Both the position numbers and the translations under genes were made by a program. Positions 56,096 to 62,379 of a DNA stretch of 62,379 nucleotides are shown in pieces (position 1 is the stretch's first letter; the number at the start of each line of letters is the position of its first letter). Source of the stretch: Candidatus Endomicrobium macrotermitis (GTDB lineage Bacteria > Elusimicrobiota > Endomicrobiia > Endomicrobiales > Endomicrobiaceae). The stretch lies in assembly GCA_031271405.1 (NCBI GenBank), contig JAISVT010000032.1:1-62379 (forward strand). Direction: 5' to 3'. Below the pieces are notes generated by a model. That model was not told the DNA's origin. It saw only the letters and a program-made list of their open reading frames with translations, and did not search any database.

Positions 56096-56680
56096 ATGGA
56101 CAAACTTAAATCTTTACTTAAAAAGAAAGACGGTATTCTTACCACAGCAGAGGCAAACGCCGTCGGTATATCTAACGAACGCTTACGGTTGCTTGTTAAG
56201 GGCGGTGCTCTTGAGCGCGTTGCTAATGGCATTTATGCTTCGCATGATGTTTTGCCCGATAAGATGTACTTTCTTCAAAAACAAAGACCTAAGTTAATCT
56301 ACTCCCACGAAACCGCATTATTTCTTCATAATCTTACTGACAGAGACCCTATAAACTACAGCGTTACAGTTCCGTCGGGACATAACAATAAAAATATTAG
56401 AAAAGACGGATTGCGTATCTTTTACATAAAACCTGAGTTCTACAAAAAAGACATCGTAATAATGGAAACAATTTTCGGGCATAAAGTGTCCGTCTACGGG
56501 CTTGAAAGAACGATTTGCGACTGCATAAGAAGCCGCAACCAAATGGACATAGCCGTTGTCACGCAGGCGCTTAAAGAATATTCAAAACGTAAAGATAAGA
56601 ATCTTAGCTTACTTATGAAGATAGCCGGAGAGTTTGAGATAACGAAGATTTTGAGAGGATACATGGAGGTCTTGTTGTGA
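56096..56680 (+). CDS. abiEi: AbiEi-type antitoxin
   Basis: 194 residues with an AAGGA site. The N-terminal winged helix (about 1-50: KKDGILTTAEANAVGISNERLRLLVKGGALERVANGIYA) is the AbiEi_4 DNA-binding domain. The rest (YSHETALFLHNLTDRDPINYSVTVPSGHN ... VYGLERTICDCIRSRNQMD) is the antitoxin domain. The family neutralises the AbiEii toxin without direct contact (type IV toxin-antitoxin) and represses the operon. It overlaps abiEii by 4 bases. Confidence 0.93.
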   Translation: MDKLKSLLKKKDGILTTAEANAVGISNERLRLLVKGGALERVANGIYASHDVLPDKMYFLQKQRPKLIYSHETALFLHNLTDRDPINYSVTVPSGHNNKNIRKDGLRIFYIKPEFYKKDIVIMETIFGHKVSVYGLERTICDCIRSRNQMDIAVVTQALKEYSKRKDKNLSLLMKIAGEFEITKILRGYMEVLL

Positions 56681-57504
56681 AGACATCTTCGCAGTTAAAA
56701 GCTCTGATAAGAAACTTGGCCGAGAAGAAAAATATTACACCTGAAATCATCTTGCGTAACTTTATGTTAGAACGCTTGCTTGAACGCATTTCAGTTTCAA
56801 AGTATAAAAGCAATTTCATACTCAAGGGCGGTATGCTTATATCGGCAATGGTAGGTATAGACACTCGCGCTACTATGGATATAGACACGGTTCTCAAGAA
56901 AAAGAATTTCTCGGAAGCAGATATCAAGGCAGTAATCAAGGAAATCTTAACCATTCCCGTTGAGGATAATGTTAAGTTGACCTTCAAAAACATAGAAGAG
57001 ATACGCGAAGATGCAGACTATCCCGGATACCGTGTTTCCATTGAAGCGATTTTAGATAAGACGAAACAGATGATAAAGATAGATGTCAGCACTGGCGATT
57101 TTGTAACGCCCAAAGAAATCAAGTACGACTTTCAGCTAATGCTTGAGGACAGAAGCATATCTGTTATGGCCTATAACGTGGAAACGGTTCTTGCAGAAAA
57201 ACTTGAAACCGTTATCGCGCGCGGTATCACTAATACCAGAATGAGAGACTTCTACGATATCTATGTCTTAACCAAAACCCACAGTTTTGACAAAAAGATA
57301 TTTAGGAGTGCGTTAGAAAAAACTTCCGAGAACCGCAACACCGCTTTGCAGATGGCGGAGGCAGACGATATAATAGAAACCATTGAAAAGAATTCTCTTA
57401 TGGTTGACTTATGGAAAAGATACCAGAAGAAATACTCTTATGCGGCGGACATATCTTGGCAAATGGTAATGGACTCTGTTAGGCAGTTAAGACGAGAGAT
57501 TTGA
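56677..57504 (+). CDS. abiEii: AbiEii nucleotidyltransferase toxin
   Basis: 275 residues. It starts at a GTG that overlaps the antitoxin stop (GTGA), with a GGAGG site 8 bases upstream. The nucleotidyltransferase fold is intact: motif I LKGGMLIS (49-56) and metal-site TMDID with Asp68 and Asp70. Later motifs are IKIDVSTGD and LAEKLETVIARGITNTRMRDFYDIYVL. Relatives block growth by adding nucleotides to tRNA or similar acceptors with GTP/CTP and abort phage infection. All key residues seem present, so the toxin is probably active. Confidence 0.94.
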   Translation: MKTSSQLKALIRNLAEKKNITPEIILRNFMLERLLERISVSKYKSNFILKGGMLISAMVGIDTRATMDIDTVLKKKNFSEADIKAVIKEILTIPVEDNVKLTFKNIEEIREDADYPGYRVSIEAILDKTKQMIKIDVSTGDFVTPKEIKYDFQLMLEDRSISVMAYNVETVLAEKLETVIARGITNTRMRDFYDIYVLTKTHSFDKKIFRSALEKTSENRNTALQMAEADDIIETIEKNSLMVDLWKRYQKKYSYAADISWQMVMDSVRQLRREI

Positions 57505-57596
57505 AAACCGGCTACATAATAACAGGTATAGGCAGAGGAAAGGTCAGGCGACAAGACTAAAATGAGACTAAAACGTGACTAAATGAGAGTGAAGTT

Positions 57597-57607
57597 GTCC
57601 TGTCTCC
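57597..57607 (+). repeat. putative attR, copy of tRNA-Pro 3' segment
   Basis: Exact 11-base copy of 55683-55693, located 92 bases after abiEii. Three (A)TGA(G/C)ACTAAA-like boxes (57553-57585) precede it, as might be arm sites of an integrase. Confidence 0.5.
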
Positions 57608-57621
57608 GCTATATTTTAAAT

Positions 57622-57665
57622 AAAAAGCCCGTGTTTAGCGTTATTGCTATATGCAGGCTTTTTTT
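57622..57665 (+). terminator. terminator-like hairpin after the AbiE island
   Basis: AAAAAGCC pairs with GGCTTTTT across a 26-base loop and is followed by a T run. The ATG of the next gene (57651) lies inside the loop, so the hairpin may influence that gene's start. Confidence 0.55.
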
Positions 57666-58283
57666 CTAAAATATATCATCGCGTTTAAAAGATTAAGAAC
57701 GGTCCGCGTTTGTAAGGTTTCAAAAGTTCTTGCGGTGCTGGCTGCCGTTTTGCCGGTTTGCGTTGCGGCTTATGCGGACACGGAAATCAAAGTTACGGAT
57801 TTGGAGAAAAACGCGGACGGGTACAGCGTGGTTTTAAACGGAGCGTTAAAAATATCCGGCATAAAACTTAAAAAAACAAACTCCGGAAGCGAAATAGAGT
57901 TTCCGCGCTACGTAAGCAAAGGCGCCGTTTACAGGCAGATTTCGGTTTTAAACAGGGATTATAAAAAGTATCTGACGGATATTATTGAAAATGTTTTACC
58001 GCCGGAACCTGAAAGCGCAGGCATAGCCGTAAGCCGTAAAATAAATAAGTTTAAGGTCATAAACAATCACCGTTCGGTAAAAGCTTTTATGTCGGTTATT
58101 TTCGGCGGATGCGTGGAAGCGGAATGCCGCATTATGAACGGCAAATACGGAACATGGGTCGCATGGCCTGCCGTTAAAAAAGAATCGCGCCGGGTTAAAA
58201 ATTTTGAGTTTACGGATTTTAATTTAAAAAAAGAAATCGAATCGGAGCTAATCGGATATTATAATGAAAGAAACGGAAGATAA
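57651..58283 (+). CDS. exported protein with two SpoVG-like domains
   Basis: 210 residues from the ATG at 57651, which lacks a ribosome site and sits in a terminator loop; a GTG at 57735 is the next option. A basic stretch (KRLRTVRVCKVSK) and a hydrophobic stretch ending AAYA (to about residue 42) look like a signal peptide. Domain 1 (about 44-115) has LNGALKISGIKLKK and GAVYRQISVLNRDY. Domain 2 (about 125-205) has KINKFKVINNHRSVKAFMSV, ECRIMNGKYGTWVAWPA and FNLKKEIESELIGYY. Both resemble SpoVG, a cytoplasmic nucleic-acid-binding regulator. Its 3' end overlaps the first GGDEF gene by 20 bases. Function unknown. Confidence 0.7.
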   Translation: MQAFFLKYIIAFKRLRTVRVCKVSKVLAVLAAVLPVCVAAYADTEIKVTDLEKNADGYSVVLNGALKISGIKLKKTNSGSEIEFPRYVSKGAVYRQISVLNRDYKKYLTDIIENVLPPEPESAGIAVSRKINKFKVINNHRSVKAFMSVIFGGCVEAECRIMNGKYGTWVAWPAVKKESRRVKNFEFTDFNLKKEIESELIGYYNERNGR

Positions 58284-59643
58284 AAAAGACGGCGACAGTA
58301 TTTTAGATATTCTGACATCCGTAGGGCTGCCCGTTATTTCGGGAGCCCTTTTTATTGTATGGTTTATTAATTTTCCTAAAGATCCGGTTATCGCGTTTCC
58401 GCTGATATTGACGCTGGTATTGGTGCTATACGCTTTTTCCGGAAACGTTTACAGCGGAATTCTGGCGTGTTTTTCGATTGTCGCGGCTATTATAGGGTTG
58501 ATTTTTATAGAGGATTCTTCACAAATCGTATATGTGCTGGCAGAGTGCGCGCTTATAGTCGGCTTTTATTTTGTTTTTGACATGTACAGGGAAAGATATA
58601 ACGCGATGAAAAACGCGAAATCCGAAGAGTACGAAACGCTTGACAGGGAAATAGCGATTAAAGATTCCGAACTTATGGAAAATAAGAAAAGAACCGCGGC
58701 CATGCAGCAGCAGATGAGGAACTTCCAGCAAATCGGGCGAATGCTGCAGACCTTTCAGGTTTCTCTTGACGAAAAAGAAATTATCGCAAAGACAGGCGAC
58801 ATAGCGGGGCAATTTATCGGAAGCGGCAACTGGAAACTCAAGAAAAGCGTTCACGGAGACGTTTTTGCGAAATACATAAAAGACACAGGGCTTCCGTTGA
58901 TCGTGACCGACGTTTCAAAAGACCGGCGTTTTGAATTTGTCAAAAACAGATACTTGTCGGTTATAGCCGTCCCTATAGAAGTCAACGGGAATTTTTGGGG
59001 AATAATAAAAGGCACTTCTTACAAAGCGAATAATTTTAACGATTCGGATTTGAGGCTTCTTTCGATTTTGTCGGGCATAGCGAGTACGGTATTAAATAAC
59101 GTTCATCTCTACAAAAAAGTCAGCGAACTTGCCATAACCGACGGGCTTACCGGGCTTTTTACGCAAAGCTATTTTAAGGAAAGGCTCCGGGAAGAAATAA
59201 ACCGTTCGAGAAGCAACAAAGTGTCTTTAACGGTGGGAATTCTGGACATAGATTTTTTCAAAAAGATAAACGACACTTACGGGCATCAGGCCGGAGACGT
59301 TATTTTGCGCCAGCTCGCGCTGCTTTTGAGGGGAAGATTCAGGGAAACCGACTTAATAGCCAGATACGGCGGCGAAGAGTTCGGCGTGATAATGCTGCAT
59401 ACCGACCCCAAAGAAGCTTTTAAAGTTTTGGACGAAATAAGAAAAACCGTAGAAAAAGAAAGATTTTTTATTCCGGCGGAAGGCTATTCGCCGGCGCAGG
59501 TGAAAGTCACCGTAAGCATAGGTTTTGCCGAACTCGGAGAATATAACATTTCGGTCGAAAGCGAACTTATAAAACACGCCGACAGCGCTTTGTACGAGGC
59601 GAAAAATTCGGGAAGGAACAGGACGGTTGAATTTGCAGATTAA
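58264..59643 (+). CDS. membrane GAF-GGDEF diguanylate cyclase (first)
   Basis: 459 residues. Four transmembrane helices (about 17-35, 40-58, 62-80, 85-105) lead to a coiled coil (110-155), a GAF domain (about 155-290) and a GGDEF domain (about 295-455). The active motif is GGEEF at 369-373 with the inhibitory I-site RETD five residues before it, so it should make c-di-GMP and be feedback-inhibited. LDIDFFKKINDTYGHQAGD is intact. It overlaps the SpoVG-like gene by 20 bases and the next cyclase by 17. Confidence 0.93.
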   Translation: MKETEDKKDGDSILDILTSVGLPVISGALFIVWFINFPKDPVIAFPLILTLVLVLYAFSGNVYSGILACFSIVAAIIGLIFIEDSSQIVYVLAECALIVGFYFVFDMYRERYNAMKNAKSEEYETLDREIAIKDSELMENKKRTAAMQQQMRNFQQIGRMLQTFQVSLDEKEIIAKTGDIAGQFIGSGNWKLKKSVHGDVFAKYIKDTGLPLIVTDVSKDRRFEFVKNRYLSVIAVPIEVNGNFWGIIKGTSYKANNFNDSDLRLLSILSGIASTVLNNVHLYKKVSELAITDGLTGLFTQSYFKERLREEINRSRSNKVSLTVGILDIDFFKKINDTYGHQAGDVILRQLALLLRGRFRETDLIARYGGEEFGVIMLHTDPKEAFKVLDEIRKTVEKERFFIPAEGYSPAQVKVTVSIGFAELGEYNISVESELIKHADSALYEAKNSGRNRTVEFAD

Positions 59644-60982
59644 AAAAACAGCGATTATTATTGCGTTTTTGGCAGTCATTTTGCCGCTTTATTTCGTTGC
59701 TCATAACGGCGTGGGGACAATAGTCTGGGCGTATATGCTGGTTCTTGCCGGAATATACTGCGCGCAATTTTACGTAAGGATTCCCCTGATTTGCGGCATT
59801 GCCGCGTCTTTGGCCGTATTGAAATATTTCGACGTTTATCCTTACTATGTTTTGATAACCGTCGCATTTTTTCTTTCCGTAGCGGCGCTTCCGTATTACT
59901 ATTCGGTTAAAACCGAAAGCGAAGAAAAGGAATTGTCGGAGCGCAATGCAAAGTTAAGAAACGAGTACACCGAAGTTTTGTCCGCGCATTCCCACGCTCT
60001 TACGGAGAGACAAAAATACGAAGAAATGACCGAGCGCATAATGCAGCTCTACATTATAGGCAGGGATTTGTCCAAAAATATGCTTGCCGACGATTACGCG
60101 CACACTCTGGTCAGGTATCTTTCGTCAAGGACGGGCGTCATAAGCGTAAATATTTTCAACAGGGCAAAAAACGAATGGGAAGGCGTGGCTTTTTCAAAAC
60201 CGTACCAGGAGAAAGACTGGGAAATGTACATGCAGTTCAGCAAACCTCTTGAAAACGAAACGAAATATATCGTTATAGACAATCCGACTTTCTGCTCGCG
60301 CGACTACAATACGGTTTTTTGGCCTTTGAGAATAGAAAATGAGCTTTTAGGCTGCATCATAATAGTTTGTGAAAAAGCATACGCGTCAAGATATATTCAG
60401 GAAGGCGCTATTTTCGGCCCGCAGATAGCTTTGGGTACTAAAAGGGTAAAACTTTTCAGCGAAATAAGCGAAAAAACAAGAACGGACGGGCTTACCGGCT
60501 TGTATCTCAAACGTTATTTCATGGAAAGGCTTCAGTCCGAAATCCAGAGAGAAAAACGCTATTCCGGCGGTTTTTACATTTTGATGCTCGATATCGATTT
60601 TTTCAAAAGCGTCAATGACAAGTACGGGCATCTTATCGGAGACAAAATTTTATTCTCGATAGCCAAAATACTGGTGGATTGCGCAAGGCCCGGAGATTTG
60701 GTCGGAAGGTACGGCGGGGAAGAGTTTATAATATTTATGCCTTTGGCTTCTAAAGACGAAGCGGTTTCCGTAGCCAAAAAGATTATTGAAACGACCGCGT
60801 TAAAAAAATACCGCGAAAACGGCGAAGAATTCAGCGTTACGATAAGCGTTGGTTTGAGCAGCTATCCTACCGACGCCCAAAATACCGATCAGATAATAGC
60901 CGCGGCAGATAAGGCTTTATACAAAGCGAAACAGGAAGGAAGAAACCGTCTTATCATTTATGATAAAGACTTAAGGCTTTAA
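59627..60982 (+). CDS. membrane GAF-GGDEF diguanylate cyclase (second)
   Basis: 451 residues starting at a TTG (59627, or TTG 59633) inside the previous gene; AGGA lies just upstream and no ATG exists early in the frame. Layout as in its neighbour: about four helices (8-90), a coiled coil (92-135), GAF (135-275) and GGDEF (280-448). GGEEF begins at residue 363 and the I-site RPGD stands five residues before it. LDIDFFKSVNDKYGHLIGD is intact. The two cyclases look like an old duplication. The TTG start suggests coupled, lower-level translation. Confidence 0.93.
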   Translation: MNLQIKKTAIIIAFLAVILPLYFVAHNGVGTIVWAYMLVLAGIYCAQFYVRIPLICGIAASLAVLKYFDVYPYYVLITVAFFLSVAALPYYYSVKTESEEKELSERNAKLRNEYTEVLSAHSHALTERQKYEEMTERIMQLYIIGRDLSKNMLADDYAHTLVRYLSSRTGVISVNIFNRAKNEWEGVAFSKPYQEKDWEMYMQFSKPLENETKYIVIDNPTFCSRDYNTVFWPLRIENELLGCIIIVCEKAYASRYIQEGAIFGPQIALGTKRVKLFSEISEKTRTDGLTGLYLKRYFMERLQSEIQREKRYSGGFYILMLDIDFFKSVNDKYGHLIGDKILFSIAKILVDCARPGDLVGRYGGEEFIIFMPLASKDEAVSVAKKIIETTALKKYRENGEEFSVTISVGLSSYPTDAQNTDQIIAAADKALYKAKQEGRNRLIIYDKDLRL

Positions 60983-61104
60983 GTTTTTGCTCCTGAGGCG
61001 GGCGCGGGATGTGAGCGCACGATCCTCTATATGGTTTTGGGCAGTTTTAAAAAACTTGCGTGCTTCGCGCACTCGGACATTAATTATTTCTTCAGGAGAA
61101 AATT

Positions 61105-62067
61105 ATGGCAAAAAAAGTGGGCATTATAACTTCCGGAGGCGACGCTCCGGGAATGAACGCCGCAGTCAGAGCCGTGACAAGGTACGGGATTTATCTGGGA
61201 TACCAAATGATAGGGATCCGGCGCGGGTTTAAAGGGCTTCTTGAAGACGAATTTGTTACCCTGACATTGCGTTCCGTAAGCGGAATAATCAATTCCGGAG
61301 GAACGATCCTTCATACCGGGAGATGCCCCGAAACCAGAACGAAAAGCGGAATGAACAGGGCTGTAAAGACCGTTAAAGAACTCGAACTCGACTGTCTAGT
61401 AATCATCGGCGGAGACGGTTCTCTCGCGGCCGGAAACGCGCTTACGAAACACGGGATAAAAGTCATAAATATTCCCGCTTCCATAGATAACGATATTTAC
61501 GGGACCGACGAAACGATAGGCTACGATACGGCGTTAAATACGGCCGTCGAAGCCATAGACAAAATAAGAGATACCGCCACAAGCCACGACAGGATTTTCG
61601 TCGTGGAAATAATGGGAAGGGAACATGGATTTTTGACTTTGGACGTCGGCATTGCCGCGGGATGCGAATTCATTGTGGTTCCGGAAATAAAGCCGGATAT
61701 GAAAAAGCTCGCCGTTGAACTTACCAAAGGCAAAGAAAGGGGAAAAACTTCGGAAATAATAGCTTTTGCCGAAGGCTGCGGCTCTTCGACGGATTTTGCA
61801 AAACAGGTCGCGTCTATGACCGGTCTTGAAGTCAGGGAAAGCAATCTCGGTTATATACAGCGCGGCGGAAGACCCACTGCAAGGACAAGGATTTTGGCTT
61901 CAAAGTTCGGCTATGCCGCAATGCATATGTTTCACAGGGGCGAGTTCAACAGGCTTGTAGTGATTAAGGACGGAAAAATCTCTTCCATTCCTATCAGTCA
62001 GGCCGTATCGCGCACGAAGAAGTTTGACGACAGATCTCTTGCCGTGTTAAAAAGTTTGTCGGTATAG
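61105..62067 (+). CDS. pfkA: ATP-dependent 6-phosphofructokinase
   Basis: 320 residues, the standard bacterial PfkA length, with a CAGGAG site. Motifs: [30 protein letters not shown] (102-106 GGDGS), [33 protein letters not shown] and [14 protein letters not shown]. Gly in GGDGS and the absence of Lys before TIDND point to ATP rather than pyrophosphate as donor. It commits fructose-6-phosphate to glycolysis. Confidence 0.96.
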   Translation: MAKKVGIITSGGDAPGMNAAVRAVTRYGIYLGYQMIGIRRGFKGLLEDEFVTLTLRSVSGIINSGGTILHTGRCPETRTKSGMNRAVKTVKELELDCLVIIGGDGSLAAGNALTKHGIKVINIPASIDNDIYGTDETIGYDTALNTAVEAIDKIRDTATSHDRIFVVEIMGREHGFLTLDVGIAAGCEFIVVPEIKPDMKKLAVELTKGKERGKTSEIIAFAEGCGSSTDFAKQVASMTGLEVRESNLGYIQRGGRPTARTRILASKFGYAAMHMFHRGEFNRLVVIKDGKISSIPISQAVSRTKKFDDRSLAVLKSLSV

Positions 62068-62161
62068 CAAGGCGGAAAAAAGTCAGAGAGACAGATGCGG
62101 ACGTGCGCGGCAACGGCGGTTATGCGCCGACGCTTGCGGGCATAAGAAAGAGGAATATTTA
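62068..62161. other. pfkA-tyrS spacer with hairpin repeat
   Basis: GATGCGGACGTGCGCGGC and GTTATGCGCCGACGCTTGC carry the GCGCGGCAACGGC motif seen at about 35525. No gene or promoter is evident. Confidence 0.4.
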
Positions 62162-62379
62162 ATGAACGAAGTTCTTGAAAAAATAAAACGCGGCACAAAC
62201 GAAATCATATCGCTTGAAGAGCTTGAAAAAAAACTCGCTTCGGGCAAAAAACTCAGGGTAAAACTCGGCGTTGACCCTACCGCTCCGGACTTGCATTTAG
62301 GGCATACGGTAATAATAAACAAACTGAAAACTTTTCAGGATCTGGGGCATCAGGTCGTTTTTCTTATAGGAGATTTTAC
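62162..62379 (+). CDS. tyrS: tyrosyl-tRNA synthetase, 3' part outside window
   Basis: The first 72 residues are visible, from an ATG preceded by [27 protein letters not shown] contains the class I HIGH motif (HLGH) in the form typical of the TyrZ-like bacterial tyrosyl enzyme, followed by [18 protein letters not shown]. The frame is open to the right edge. Closely related tryptophanyl enzymes differ in this region, so the call is firm. Confidence 0.93.
   Translation, partial: MNEVLEKIKRGTNEIISLEELEKKLASGKKLRVKLGVDPTAPDLHLGHTVIINKLKTFQDLGHQVVFLIGDF

Noticed and set aside
61105-62067. Pyrophosphate-dependent phosphofructokinase
   Set aside because: The GGDGS motif has Gly where PPi enzymes have Asp, and Lys before TIDND is absent (PASIDND).

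Overview
The window comes from a Gram-negative (diderm) bacterium. It encodes three beta-barrel autotransporters, a TolC/HlyD export operon and another outer-membrane barrel protein. The gene mix points to Elusimicrobiota, possibly an Endomicrobium-like lineage: a DUF4912 gene beside a GH57 alpha-glucan enzyme, the murC-murB-ddl-ftsQ-ftsA-ftsZ cluster, PfkA, and large passenger proteins. This placement is an inference from gene content and style, not from a marker-gene tree. Nearly all genes are intact. There is no insertion sequence, CRISPR array or rRNA.

Left part (1-18.4 kb). The end of a giant autotransporter adhesin (5' end outside the window) is built of 90/91-residue beta-strand repeats. 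A Pmp-like autotransporter and a secreted glycerophosphodiesterase follow. Next come an outer-membrane barrel gene (-), a diaminopentanoate-dehydrogenase-like oxidoreductase (+), an AT-rich membrane protein of unknown function (-), a Fic AMP-transferase and tRNA-Ser.

Middle (18.4-40 kb). A four-gene minus-strand operon encodes an outer-membrane factor, an HlyD adaptor and two ABC-2 permeases, with no ATPase gene. Facing away from it are queF and the cell-wall/division cluster murC-murB-ddl-ftsQ-ftsA-ftsZ-pgeF. Then, on the minus strand, come a membrane protein, a Mg2+ P-type ATPase, a UBA-like protein, and the dprA-topA-xerC DNA-processing block.

Right part (40-62.4 kb). A strong promoter drives DUF4912 and a GH57 branching enzyme, followed by a GAF/HD-GYP phosphodiesterase. 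Next are rsmI-argC, three small secreted proteins (Sel1, DUF4833, DUF2914), tRNA-Leu, a MATE transporter (-), then valS, a third autotransporter, rph, rdgB and tRNA-Pro. A 1.9-kb island with an AbiE toxin-antitoxin pair sits directly against tRNA-Pro and is bounded by an 11-bp copy of the tRNA 3' end. After it lies an overlapping set: an exported protein with two SpoVG-like domains and two membrane GAF-GGDEF cyclases. pfkA and the 5' end of tyrS close the window.

The most unusual signals are the secreted tandem SpoVG/GGDEF operon, the tRNA-Pro AbiE island with its operator, and a family of palindromic elements (AGTGAA ... GTTTCGGC hairpin ... TTCACT) that supply stop codons at gene ends. A related tract lies in frame inside valS.
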